From the NCBI RefSeq assembly GCF_947503415.1, contig NZ_CANNDS010000001.1:902501-966500 (forward strand): a stretch of DNA of 64,000 nt, written 5' to 3'. Under the pieces are notes generated by a model. That model was not told where the DNA came from. It was given only the letters and a program-made list of their open reading frames with translations, and did not search any database. The position numbers and the translations under genes were made by a program. Of this stretch, positions 18,322 through 26,809 are shown piece by piece. Origin of the DNA: an uncultured Tateyamaria sp. (GTDB taxonomy: Bacteria; Pseudomonadota; Alphaproteobacteria; Rhodobacterales; Rhodobacteraceae). Within the stretch, counting starts at the first letter, position 1. The number at the start of each line of letters is the position of its first letter.

Positions 18322-18342
18322 GTAAGACGGAGGTGTCCTCCG
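18322..18342. repeat. GTAAGAC palindrome (variant of the GTAGGG family)
   Basis: GTAAGACGGAGG, TGT, CCTCCG, just after the yghU stop. The head and stem match the pair near 49551-49612. It may double as a transcript end. Confidence 0.55.
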
Positions 18343-18400
18343 CCTTTCCCATCGGCAAGACGGCGCTACTTTCCTCAGGGCATCACCGGAGGTTCCAAAT

Positions 18401-18880
18401 ATGCGTCGTCTCGCCCTTGTCCTTGCACTCGTTGCGCCATCTCCCGTCCTGGCAGATCTGACTGTCACATTCCGTGACGGCGCACCCAAGGATCGCTTTG
18501 CCATCAGCTATGACGGGGCCTGCACATTGGACAGGCTGGACGTGCAGATTGATCTGGGCGCAGCGCCCGCCGGTCTGATCTTTGACACCACAAGCGCCGG
18601 TGCCGGTGTTGAGGTGTTTCAACCGTTGGAATGGGTCGTTGGCACCGCCAGTACGTCGGACGTGACGGATGGCGATACACTGCTGTCCATGTCGCTGGAC
18701 AACGTCACCCCGGGTGCCACATGGGCCTTTACTGTCGACATCGACGACACAACCAGCACGCGTCAGATCACGGTAGACGGGTCTGAAATGGCAGGCGCCT
18801 TGGTCAGGGTCGAAGGACAGGCTGCCCCCTTCGACGCCAATGGCCGCGCGACGGTCTCTCTGCAGAACTGCCTGTCGTAA
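18401..18880 (+). CDS. Secreted uncharacterised beta-rich protein
   Basis: 159 aa with a signal peptide (MRRLALVLALVAPSPVLA, cleavage near residue 18). The mature part is acidic and threonine-rich (VTFRDGAPKDRFAISYDGAC, TSAGAGVEVFQPLEW, DDTTSTRQITVDGSEMAGA) and ends with Cys-Leu-Ser. Two cysteines, one near the start and one at the very end, could form a disulfide. Similar roseobacter proteins have been labelled aggregation factor core; I recall this label but cannot verify it. The ribosome site GGAGG precedes the ATG. Confidence 0.72.
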   Translation: MRRLALVLALVAPSPVLADLTVTFRDGAPKDRFAISYDGACTLDRLDVQIDLGAAPAGLIFDTTSAGAGVEVFQPLEWVVGTASTSDVTDGDTLLSMSLDNVTPGATWAFTVDIDDTTSTRQITVDGSEMAGALVRVEGQAAPFDANGRATVSLQNCLS

Positions 18881-18898
18881 GGCGCACCTCGGTGCGCC

Positions 18899-20653
18899 CT
18901 AACGGCGGCCCACCTGGCGACAGATCAGGATCACGGGCAACAGGCCCACAGCCACAATCACAAGGCTGGGCACAGCCGCGCCGTCCAACCGCTCGTCCGA
19001 CGCAAGGCGGTAGGCTTGCACCGCCAGCGTGTCGTAGTTGAACGGGCGCATGATCAGCGTTGCGGGCAGCTCCTTCATCACGTCGACGAATACGATCAGC
19101 AACGCGGTCAAAAGGCTCGGCGTCAGAATTGGCAGATGCACGCGGCGCAGTGTGGCAAACGGGCCCTTTCCCAAAGACCGGCTGGCCGCATCCATATTCG
19201 CATGCACCAGCGCCTGCCCCCCCTCATACGCCCCCAACGCCGCTGCCAGAAACCGCACCATATAGGCAAAGACCAGAAGCCAGATGGAGCCGGTGATCAG
19301 CAAGCCGGTCGAGATATCAAATGTTTCGCGCATCCATGCATCAAGAGCATTGTCAAAGGCCGCGAACGGCACCAGCAATCCCACGGCGATGACCCCACCC
19401 GGCACGGCATATCCCAAACGTGCGATATAGGCGGCAATGGTCGAGGACCGGCCAGGTCGGGTGCGCAGATAGTACCCCACGACGATGGCCGCCCCCAAGG
19501 TCAAGGCAGCGGCGGTCGACGCCAGAACCAGCGAATTGCGGATGAAGCCAAGATAACGCGCGCTCATCAGATCCTGTTCAGATCCAAGCCCCAGGTTGAA
19601 CAAGGCAACAATGGGAAAAACCGCACCAAAGAGCACAGGCACACCGCAGAGGACGATGGCCGCGCCGGCTGACCACCCACTTAGCATGATCGGCGGATGG
19701 TGCCGTTGTCCGCGGCTTGGATCGTGATACTTGGCCTGCCCGCGCTGCATCCGTTCCAGCACGGCCAGCATCAGGGCAAAGGACAAAAGGCACAGCGCCA
19801 GCTGCGCTGCCCCTGCCCGGTCCCCAAGAGAGAACCAGCTTGTGTAAATCCCGGTGGCAAAGGTCTGAACGCCGAAATAGGCGACGGTGCCAAAATCCGC
19901 GATCGTCTCCATCACGGCCAGCAACACACCCGCTGCAATGGCCGGGCGGGCCAGTGGAAGGCTCACCCGGAAAAAGGCAACAAGCGGACGTGATCCCAGC
20001 GCGCGCGCCGCCATGAAGGTCGACCCACTTTGTTGCAGGAAAGCAGCCCGGCTGAGCAGGTATACGTAGGGGTAAAGCACCAGCACCAGCATGACCGCCG
20101 CCCCGCCAAGTGACCGAATTTCCGGAAACCAGTAGTCGCGTGGCCCCCAGCCCGTGATGTCGCGCAATGTCGCCTGAACGATGCCCGGATGGTCAAGGAT
20201 ATGGGTATAAGCGTAGGCCAGCACATAGGCCGGGAAGGCCAGCGGCAGCACCAATGCGATCTCGAACAGGCGCGCACCGGGAAACCGGGTCATCGTCACC
20301 AGCCAAGCCGCGCCGACGCCGATGGCAAAAGTGCCCATGGACACCAGTATCACCAGAAGCAACGTGTTCCCGACATAGCCGCCCAACACGGTCGAAGCGA
20401 GGTGACCAAGCGTGTCAGTACCCCCCGTCATCGCGGCCAGCCCTACGGCCAGCATCGGCAAGAGGCAGATCAAGGCCACAATCCATCCTAGAACCGGCAA
20501 AACGCCCGTTACTGTCCGCGCCTTGCGCGCGTCGGATTGGAAGGGAGATATCAGCGCCACCAAAGACCCCATATACGGTTGCGCCGTTATCTTACGTTTT
20601 CGCTCGGGTTTCCAGCCTTTTGGGGTCAGGCCTTCCGTCGCAAATAAGGACAC
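18899..20653 (-). CDS. Iron(III)-type ABC transporter permease, fused two-domain
   Basis: 584 aa from a GTG at 20653; an ATG at 20572 is an alternative and neither has a strong ribosome site. Two copies of the binding-protein-dependent permease domain are fused, each with about six helices and an EAA-type loop (ARALGSRPLVAFFRVSLPLARPA in the first half, AASRSLGKGPFATLRRVHLPI in the second). This is the FbpB/SfuB (Fe3+) layout. Neither the binding protein nor the ATPase is adjacent, so they must be elsewhere or the gene is an orphan. It converges on the secreted-protein gene. Confidence 0.88.
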   Translation of the reverse strand: MSLFATEGLTPKGWKPERKRKITAQPYMGSLVALISPFQSDARKARTVTGVLPVLGWIVALICLLPMLAVGLAAMTGGTDTLGHLASTVLGGYVGNTLLLVILVSMGTFAIGVGAAWLVTMTRFPGARLFEIALVLPLAFPAYVLAYAYTHILDHPGIVQATLRDITGWGPRDYWFPEIRSLGGAAVMLVLVLYPYVYLLSRAAFLQQSGSTFMAARALGSRPLVAFFRVSLPLARPAIAAGVLLAVMETIADFGTVAYFGVQTFATGIYTSWFSLGDRAGAAQLALCLLSFALMLAVLERMQRGQAKYHDPSRGQRHHPPIMLSGWSAGAAIVLCGVPVLFGAVFPIVALFNLGLGSEQDLMSARYLGFIRNSLVLASTAAALTLGAAIVVGYYLRTRPGRSSTIAAYIARLGYAVPGGVIAVGLLVPFAAFDNALDAWMRETFDISTGLLITGSIWLLVFAYMVRFLAAALGAYEGGQALVHANMDAASRSLGKGPFATLRRVHLPILTPSLLTALLIVFVDVMKELPATLIMRPFNYDTLAVQAYRLASDERLDGAAVPSLVIVAVGLLPVILICRQVGRR

Positions 20654-20709
20654 CGTTTAACGGGCCAAGTCTGGTAAACTCCAGCCGCATAGACAGGGAG
20701 AATTGTCCT

Positions 20710-21066
20710 ATGGCTTATATCGATGGATTCATGGCCCCTGTGCGCGCCGATGACCGCGACACCTATGTTGCCTGGCTCAAGGATCAGCACGCGATCTTCA
20801 AAGAATACGGCGCCGATGTCGTTGTCGACGCTTGGGAGGATGACGTGCCGAAAGGAGACGTGACCTCGATGCGCAAGGCCGTCGCCCTCGAGGACGGGGA
20901 ACGCGTGGCACTTGGCTGGATCATGTGGCCCGACAAAAGCACGCGGGATGCGGCCTGGGCCAAGGTCATGGAAGACCCGCGCATGTCGCAGGACAGTGCG
21001 CCTATGCCCTTTGACGGAAAGCGCATGATCTTCGGTGGCTTTGCGCCGGTGCTGATCACAGACTAG
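20710..21066 (+). CDS. DUF1428-family protein
   Basis: 118 aa, starting AYIDGFMAPVRADDRDTYVAW and containing DAWEDDVPKGDVTSMRKAV, VALGWIMWPDKSTRDAAW and MPFDGKRMIFGGFAPV. These are typical of the small dimeric alpha/beta-barrel DUF1428 family (YbaA-like), whose function is unknown. Its last 4 nt overlap the end of the convergent CoA-ligase gene. Confidence 0.88.
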   Translation: MAYIDGFMAPVRADDRDTYVAWLKDQHAIFKEYGADVVVDAWEDDVPKGDVTSMRKAVALEDGERVALGWIMWPDKSTRDAAWAKVMEDPRMSQDSAPMPFDGKRMIFGGFAPVLITD

Positions 21067-22277
21067 TCGTAGCTGCGCTGGTCTTCGATCACGAGGCCGT
21101 CCTTGGGCAATGAGCCGGGCGCGTGAATTTCCACTGCGCCCTTTAGCTTGAGCGTGTCCGCGACGGATTGCGCATAAGCGTCCGCGTTATCATTGAGGCT
21201 TTCGATCTGCACCGTCATGGCGTCCTGTTCACCCTGCCGCGTGGCAATCACACGTGCACGGGTGATGTCCTCATGTTTGGCCACGAGGGCTGCCACCTGT
21301 TCAGGCCGGACAAACATGCCTTTGATCTTGGTGGTCTGATCGGCGCGGCCCATCCATCCCTTGATGCGCATATTGGTGCGGCCGCACGGGCTGTGGCCCT
21401 CAAGTACGGCGCTCATGTCGCCCGTGGCAAAGCGGATCAGTGGGTAATCGGGGTTGAGCGATGTCACTACAACCTCGCCCACCTCACCCGGTGCCACCGG
21501 GTCGCCGGTGCCGGGGGTGACAATCTCAATGACCACGCCTTCATCCACGATCATGCCTTCGAGGGCCGGAGATTCGTAGGCGATGTTGCCAAGATCGGCA
21601 GTCGCATAGGACTGCATGCAGGTTACACCGCGATCCGCATATTCCTGACGCAGCGATGGGAACAGAGCGCCTCCACCAACCGCAGCCTTGGTGATCTGGA
21701 GCTTGACGCCCATCTCTTCGGCCTTGTCGAGGATGATCTTCAGATAATCGGGCGTGCCCGCATATGCCGTTGTACCGATGTCCCGCGCCGCCGTCACTTG
21801 CAGTTCCGTTTGCCCGGTGCCCGCAGGCATCACCGTGGCCCCCACGGCCCGTGCGCCGTTTTCAAAGATCATGCCCGCAGGCGTCAGGTGATAGCCAAAA
21901 CAGTTTTGGACGATGTCACCGGGCCCAAATCCCGCCGCATGCAGGAACCGCCCCATGCGCCACCAGTCATGGCCCACACCGCCGGGTTCGTAGATCGGGC
22001 CGGGGGACTGGAAGATATGCGCGATGTTCTTGACCGGGATACCGCCAAAAGGGGGCTTTTCGGCCTGCCATTTCGCCAGTTCGGACTTTCGCAACACCGG
22101 CAGATGCGCCAGATCTTCGAGGTATTTCAGCTTACCGATATCGGGCAGGCAGTTGCCTGCGGCTTCAGCCACGCGGGCCAGCTGGGCATTCACCGCCTCC
22201 AACTGCGCCGCGTGCCGCGCGTCGGAAGACCGCGTTTCCAGATCGTCGTAATACACTTTGTCCAGCATCTCTTTCAT
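21063..22277 (-). CDS. PaaK-like phenylacetate/aryl-CoA ligase
   Basis: 404 aa, adenylate-forming enzyme of the short PaaK type. It has the N-terminal YYDDLETRS region, FQSPGPIYEPGG in place of the usual Ser/Thr-Gly-rich P-loop, AYAGTPDYLKIIL, GGGALFPSLRQEY, YATADLGNIAYE and the hinge/C-terminal segment RFATGDMSAV, GWMGRADQTTKIKGMFVRPEQV. It would activate an aromatic or related acid to a CoA thioester. The atypical P-loop is worth noting. It is the last gene of the liv-type operon and overlaps the previous gene by ATGA. Confidence 0.87.
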   Translation of the reverse strand: MKEMLDKVYYDDLETRSSDARHAAQLEAVNAQLARVAEAAGNCLPDIGKLKYLEDLAHLPVLRKSELAKWQAEKPPFGGIPVKNIAHIFQSPGPIYEPGGVGHDWWRMGRFLHAAGFGPGDIVQNCFGYHLTPAGMIFENGARAVGATVMPAGTGQTELQVTAARDIGTTAYAGTPDYLKIILDKAEEMGVKLQITKAAVGGGALFPSLRQEYADRGVTCMQSYATADLGNIAYESPALEGMIVDEGVVIEIVTPGTGDPVAPGEVGEVVVTSLNPDYPLIRFATGDMSAVLEGHSPCGRTNMRIKGWMGRADQTTKIKGMFVRPEQVAALVAKHEDITRARVIATRQGEQDAMTVQIESLNDNADAYAQSVADTLKLKGAVEIHAPGSLPKDGLVIEDQRSYD

Positions 22278-22561
22278 ACCGCCCTGATCTGTTGCGGACC
22301 TTTGACATCGAGGCGTTCAATCTCGCCCCGCACTTCCATCTCAAGCTTCACCGTCACCACGTGCCACCCCAGCTTGCCCAGGTCGGCCAGCGTCTTGTCA
22401 TCAAGCCGTTCACCCACCGCATCCTTCAGCGTCATGGCCTTGATCGGCCCACCTTTCAAAGCATCAAGTATCGCCGCCCTGACCGTATCGAACTTCCACG
22501 CAGGGATGTTCGTGACACCGTCCCGCCCTTCGGCAGGCGTGCGGCAGGCGACCTTGTTCAT
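22274..22561 (-). CDS. Small uncharacterised protein in the liv/CoA-ligase operon
   Basis: 95 aa, no signal or membrane segment. The sequence (FDTVRAAILDALKGGPIKAM, LKDAVGERLDDKTLADLGKLGWHV, KLEMEVRGEIERL) suggests a small winged-helix fold: helices followed by a beta hairpin. I do not recognise a firm family name. It begins one nt after the cupin stop and overlaps the CoA ligase by four nt, so it is co-translated with both. Confidence 0.72.
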   Translation of the reverse strand: MNKVACRTPAEGRDGVTNIPAWKFDTVRAAILDALKGGPIKAMTLKDAVGERLDDKTLADLGKLGWHVVTVKLEMEVRGEIERLDVKGPQQIRAV

Positions 22562-22562
22562 T

Positions 22563-22943
22563 CTACTCCGCCAGAACGGTCAGAGGCTCGCCCTTGCGCA
22601 CGACATGGGTGGTGATCGCAACCATGGGACCGTCGCCCACATTGGTCAGCCCGCCATGCACTTCGCCTTCTGGAAAGTAGAGCGGGGTGCCCACGGCGAA
22701 CTCAACGATGTTGCCGTTGGGCGCTTCGGCACGGGCGGCGGTCATCACGACAGCATGTTCGTCGCCCGGATGGGTGTGCAGCGGGATGCGCGCGCCAACA
22801 GGTACGGTCAGCCGCGCCACAACCACTTCCATCGTGTCGGATCCAGGCACGTCAGCGCGTCGAATTTCCTCGCGCGCGATGTCCTGCGCCCAAGCGCTGC
22901 CCGCTATCAGCAAGGCAACCAAACTCAAACCAAGTGTCTTCAT
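22563..22943 (-). CDS. Secreted cupin-domain protein
   Basis: 126 aa with a signal peptide (MKTLGLSLVALLIAGSAWA). The mature part is one cupin barrel: RLTVPVGARIPLHTHPGDEHAVV carries the His-x-His...Glu-His metal site, and YFPEGEVHGGLTNVGDGPM gives the second motif. Periplasmic location inside an uptake/CoA-ligase operon suggests a role in handling the imported compound, but that is inference. Ribosome site GGGAG at 8 nt. Confidence 0.85.
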   Translation of the reverse strand: MKTLGLSLVALLIAGSAWAQDIAREEIRRADVPGSDTMEVVVARLTVPVGARIPLHTHPGDEHAVVMTAARAEAPNGNIVEFAVGTPLYFPEGEVHGGLTNVGDGPMVAITTHVVRKGEPLTVLAE

Positions 22944-22955
22944 CTCAAAGCTCCC

Positions 22956-23780
22956 TTAGCTCAGCCACCGCTTGCGGCGGCGATAGGACCGCACATCGCG
23001 GAAAGACTTGCGCCCTTCGTCCGACATGCCGAGGTAGAATTCCTTCACGTCCGGGTTCTCGCGCAACTCGGCCGCGGGGCCGTCCATGACCACACGACCG
23101 GATTCAAGAATGTAGCCATAGTGGGCAAAGCGCAGGGCCACGTTCGTGTTCTGCTCGGCCAGCAGGAACGTCACGCCCTCATTCTCGTTCACCGACTTCA
23201 CGATGCCAAAGATCTGTTCCACCAATTGCGGGGCCAGACCCATCGATGGCTCGTCCAGCAGGATGGTTTCAGGCCGGGACATCAGCGCGCGCCCAATGGC
23301 CGTCATTTGCTGTTCTCCGCCCGAGGTATAGCCTGCCTGAGACTTGCGACGCTCGCGCAGACGGGGGAAGTAGTTATACACCATCTCCAGATCAGCAGCG
23401 ACAGCGCCCTTGCCGTCGGTCCGGGTATAGGCCCCGGTCAACAGGTTCTCTTCCACGGTCAGGTGTTCAAAACAGTGACGGCCTTCCATCACCTGCACGA
23501 CGCCGCGTTTCACCAGATCGGCGGGGTCCTTCTCGGCCGTGTTCTCCCCGTGATACAGGATTGACCCCTTGGTCACCTCACCACGCTCGGACGCCAGCAG
23601 GCCCGAAATGGCCTTCAACGTCGTGGTCTTGCCCGCGCCGTTACCACCCAGCAGCGCCGTGATGCCGCCCTTGGGCACCTTCAGCGACACGCCCTTCAAC
23701 ACAAGGATCACGTGGTTGTAGATCACCTCGATATTGTTGACCTCAAGAACGGTCTCGGTCTGTGTCTCGGCATCCAGCAT
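22956..23780 (-). CDS. livF: Branched-chain-type ABC transporter ATPase (LivF)
   Basis: 274 aa. Walker A GGNGAGKTT, signature SGGEQQM (here TSGGEQQMTAIG), Walker B ILLDEPSMGLAPQLVEQIF and the switch segment LLAEQNTNVAL are intact. The C-terminus (EFYLGMSDEGRKSFRDVRSYRRRKRW) is longer and more basic than E. coli LivF, typical for the aromatic/aliphatic acid-associated versions. It is the second ATPase of the operon next to LivG. Confidence 0.94.
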   Translation of the reverse strand: MLDAETQTETVLEVNNIEVIYNHVILVLKGVSLKVPKGGITALLGGNGAGKTTTLKAISGLLASERGEVTKGSILYHGENTAEKDPADLVKRGVVQVMEGRHCFEHLTVEENLLTGAYTRTDGKGAVAADLEMVYNYFPRLRERRKSQAGYTSGGEQQMTAIGRALMSRPETILLDEPSMGLAPQLVEQIFGIVKSVNENEGVTFLLAEQNTNVALRFAHYGYILESGRVVMDGPAAELRENPDVKEFYLGMSDEGRKSFRDVRSYRRRKRWLS

Positions 23781-23850
23781 GGGCCACCTTCATTGTTCGA
23801 AAAGTTTGCAAATCCCCGGCGGCAACGCATGCTGCCGCCGGGCAAAAGGC

Positions 23851-25128
23851 TTAGTTACAGCCCGCTTCGATGCCATTCTCGGCAGCATAGGCCGCGCTGT
23901 CTTCGTCGATCAGCGGCTGGATCACGTCCATGTCGGATTCCGAGAAATCAGAGACCAGCGACCACGTGCCTGCCGACGCATCCCACTGGGTCATGCCGAC
24001 AAGGCCGGGACCACCGTGGTTGGCGCAGGACACGTTGAACTCTGGACCAAAGCCCGGCAGACCCAATTCGGTCATCTTGGCTTCGTTGATCTCCAGCGCT
24101 TCCATGCCGTCACGCATCATCGCAGGTGTGATATCGGCCACGCCATGGATTTCTTGCGCTGTCTTGGCAGCCTCAGCCGCCAGCATCGCCGCGTAAAGTC
24201 CACGGTTGTACAGCACCGTGCCGATTTGGTCGCCAGCTCCAGCTGCCAGACCTTTTTCGACCACATGCGTGTTGATGTCGTCAAACACGGGGAAGTCGCT
24301 GCCCACACCGTGGAACGTCAGCGCCTTGTAGCCGTTCGCCGCATCACCCGCAGGCAGCACGTCGTTTTCCGACCCGGACCACCAGATGCCAATGAAATTC
24401 TCCATTGGGTAACGGATGTTGGCCGCTTCCTGAATGGCCACCTGGTTCATCACACCCCAGCCATACATGATAACATTGTCGGGACGCTCACGACGGATCT
24501 GCAGCCATTGCGACTTCTGCTCTTGGCCCGGGTGATCCACGGCCACCAGCATCAGCTCGAACCCATGCTTTTCCGACAGCTCTTCGAGTGTGCGGATGGG
24601 TTCCTTGCCGTAGGCGGAGTTGTGGTAGACCAGCGCGATCTTCTTGCCCGCGATGTCACCCTGGCTCATCAGGTAATTGATCGCACCCGACGCACCGTTC
24701 CAGTAGTTGGCAGGGTAGTTGAAGGTGTGGCTGAACACTTCGCCATTCGCGGCAGACGTCCGGCCATAGCCCATGGTGTGCATGGGGATGCCGTCCGCCG
24801 TGGTCTTGGGGATCAGCTGGTACGTGATGCCGGTGGACAGGGGCTGATAGACAAGCGAGCCTTCGCCCTTGGTCGCCTCATAGCATTCCACACCCTTTTC
24901 GGTGTTGTAGCCCGTTTCACATTCCAGCACGCGCGCCTCGACGCCGCCAATGCCGCCGTCACGTTCGTTCAGCAGTGTGAAGTAGTCGGCATAGCCATCC
25001 GCAAACGGAATACCACCCGCCGCATAAGGACCGGTGCGATAGCTCAGCGATGGGAACACAAGGTCCGCCATCACGGGGCTTGCGGCCATCATGGCAGCGA
25101 CAGCGTAAGTGCCTAGTTTCATCTTCAT
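23851..25128 (-). CDS. ABC transporter substrate-binding protein (LivK-like)
   Basis: 425 aa, periplasmic. Signal peptide MKMKLGTYAVAAMMAASPVMA; the start at 25128 has GGAGG at good spacing. The type I binding fold is clear: FPSLSYRTGPYAAGG, YFTLLNERDGGIGG, ETGYNTEKGVECYEATKGEG, and IALVYHNSAYGKEPIRTLEEL. It is larger than amino-acid-binding LivK and shows the typical look of family members next to CoA ligases, so the ligand is probably a carboxylic acid; this is inference. Confidence 0.9.
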   Translation of the reverse strand: MKMKLGTYAVAAMMAASPVMADLVFPSLSYRTGPYAAGGIPFADGYADYFTLLNERDGGIGGVEARVLECETGYNTEKGVECYEATKGEGSLVYQPLSTGITYQLIPKTTADGIPMHTMGYGRTSAANGEVFSHTFNYPANYWNGASGAINYLMSQGDIAGKKIALVYHNSAYGKEPIRTLEELSEKHGFELMLVAVDHPGQEQKSQWLQIRRERPDNVIMYGWGVMNQVAIQEAANIRYPMENFIGIWWSGSENDVLPAGDAANGYKALTFHGVGSDFPVFDDINTHVVEKGLAAGAGDQIGTVLYNRGLYAAMLAAEAAKTAQEIHGVADITPAMMRDGMEALEINEAKMTELGLPGFGPEFNVSCANHGGPGLVGMTQWDASAGTWSLVSDFSESDMDVIQPLIDEDSAAYAAENGIEAGCN

Positions 25129-25219
25129 CGGTAATTCCTCCCTAGTGGTTGTCCGATGCGAGCCGTACGGCCCATCCGTTGGGCGGGGTTCACCCCGCCA
25201 TTCTTGGCGACCAGCCCCG

Positions 25220-26296
25220 CTAGTGCGGGAACGGCCACAATCTCAGTTTTTCCTTGGCGACGCGCCACAGCTGGGCCAGCCCGTGTGGTTCCAGGATCAG
25301 GAACATGATGATCAGCCCGCCCACGATCACAAGCTGGAAATGGGCCACGATATCCGTGGGCCACCCCATCAGGTCCACGCCCACGATCTTCAGCACCACA
25401 GGCAGGACGACCAAGAACGCAGCCCCCGCAAAGGACCCAAAGATCGACCCAAGGCCGCCAATGATGATCATGAACAGAACAAGGAACGACTTGGTGATGC
25501 CAAACACCTCACCCACCTCGACCGCGCCCAGATAGACAGCAAAGAACAACGCGCCCGAGATGCCGACAAAGAAGGACGACACGGCAAAGGCCGTCAGCTT
25601 GGCGCGCAGCGGGTTCACCCCGATGATCTCCGCCGCGATGTCCATATCGCGGATCGCCATCCATTCGCGCCCGATGGACCCCCGCGTCAGGTTGCGCGCC
25701 AGAATGGCGGCCCCCACGGTGAACACGAGACAGAACAGATACGTCGCCCACGCTTCGGTATTTGGGCCTGTGACTTCAATGCCGAACACGGTTCGCTCCG
25801 GCGCGTTGATCTGGCCGGAAGCCGAGTAGTTGTAGAACCACGACACCTTGTTGAACAGCCAAACGAGGAAGAACTGCGCGGCCAGCGTCGCCACCGCAAG
25901 GTAGAACCCCTTGATGCGCAAACTCGGCAAACCAAAAGCAGTGCCCACCAGCGCCGTAATGCCCCCCGCAATGATCACGTGAAAAAAGATGTTCACATCC
26001 GGAAAGGCGGTCATCAGCTTGTAACAGGCATAGGCCCCCACGGCCATAAAACCGCCGGTGCCAAGGCTCACCTGCCCGCAATATCCGGTCAGAATGTTCA
26101 GCCCGATGGCGGCAATCGCGTAGATCAAAAAAGGCAGAAAGATCGAATTGACCAGATAATCCGTCATGACAAAGGGCATGACCAACAAGGCCACAGCGAG
26201 AACAAAATAGTACCGATAACGGTCGAACCTGATCGGGAAGGTCTGGCTATCCTGCGGATATGTGGTCGAAAAATCGCCCGCCTCACGGTAGAACAT
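25220..26296 (-). CDS. livM: Branched-chain-type ABC permease (LivM)
   Basis: 358 aa from the ATG at 26296, chosen for the AGGGAG ribosome site. About ten hydrophobic segments. Family motifs include FLIYAIAAIGLNILTGYCGQVSLG, GGFMAVGAYACY, GLPSLRIKGFYLAVATLA, and the cytoplasmic EAA-type loop GREWMAIRDMDIAAEIIGV followed by KLTAFAVSSFFVGISGALF and GGLGSIFGSFAGAAF. Partner of LivH in the same operon. Confidence 0.93.
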   Translation of the reverse strand: MFYREAGDFSTTYPQDSQTFPIRFDRYRYYFVLAVALLVMPFVMTDYLVNSIFLPFLIYAIAAIGLNILTGYCGQVSLGTGGFMAVGAYACYKLMTAFPDVNIFFHVIIAGGITALVGTAFGLPSLRIKGFYLAVATLAAQFFLVWLFNKVSWFYNYSASGQINAPERTVFGIEVTGPNTEAWATYLFCLVFTVGAAILARNLTRGSIGREWMAIRDMDIAAEIIGVNPLRAKLTAFAVSSFFVGISGALFFAVYLGAVEVGEVFGITKSFLVLFMIIIGGLGSIFGSFAGAAFLVVLPVVLKIVGVDLMGWPTDIVAHFQLVIVGGLIIMFLILEPHGLAQLWRVAKEKLRLWPFPH

Positions 26297-26422
26297 CAGC
26301 TCGCTCCCTCTGCCGCGCACATGGTGAATGCGCGCTTAACCAACATCTGTGGTTTTCCTGTTTCGCCACATTTCGCCCCAATCCCGATGGCACCTTCGTC
26401 ATGGGTAAGTGGAGTGGGATCT

Positions 26423-26749
26423 ATGACCGCAATTCTGGACGACATCCGTCGTCTCGATACCGCGCATGCGCGGGGTGAAATCAATGCCGTCGACCTCGCA
26501 GCGGCCAAGGCCAAGCTGTTCGAGTCGATACCGGACGCAAGCGACGTATATGTCGAAGCGCCCGCACGCGAGCCGCCGCGGCGAACGCATTCGCGACTGG
26601 GGCAAACGCTGCTCTTGTGCATCTTCGTGCTGACTCTGTGCGCCGGGGCGACAATGCTGCTGACAGGTGACCTCATGCTGGCCATGACGCTGTCGATCAC
26701 AGTTTTGGCCGCACTGACGGTAACACTGTTCCGGCAGATCGACGGGTAA
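26423..26749 (+). CDS. SHOCT-like small membrane protein, opposite to the liv operon
   Basis: 108 aa from the ATG at 26423 (GGAGTGGGAT upstream). The N-terminus (ILDDIRRLDTAHARGEINA followed by LAAAKAKLF) resembles the SHOCT short C-terminal-type helix pair; a basic linker (REPPRRTHSRLG) precedes two membrane helices (LLLCIFVLTLCAGATMLL and LMLAMTLSITVLAALTVTL). Function unknown. It is transcribed against livH and livM, which flank it. Confidence 0.65.
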   Translation: MTAILDDIRRLDTAHARGEINAVDLAAAKAKLFESIPDASDVYVEAPAREPPRRTHSRLGQTLLLCIFVLTLCAGATMLLTGDLMLAMTLSITVLAALTVTLFRQIDG

Positions 26750-26809
26750 GAAGGCGCCGGGCGGGTGGGTGTCGTGAGGCCACGCCTCACGCAGTCACCC
26801 GTGCGGCGA

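Noticed and set aside
21168-23564. 798-codon plus-strand open frame over the CoA ligase, cupin and livF
   Set aside because: It covers three well-supported genes on the other strand, has no ribosome site and shows shadow-type composition.
25109-26749. 546-codon plus-strand open frame over livM
   Set aside because: It is antisense to livM with a low-complexity His/Arg/Gln-rich translation typical of the opposite strand of GC-rich genes; only its last 108 codons (26423-26749) look like a real gene.
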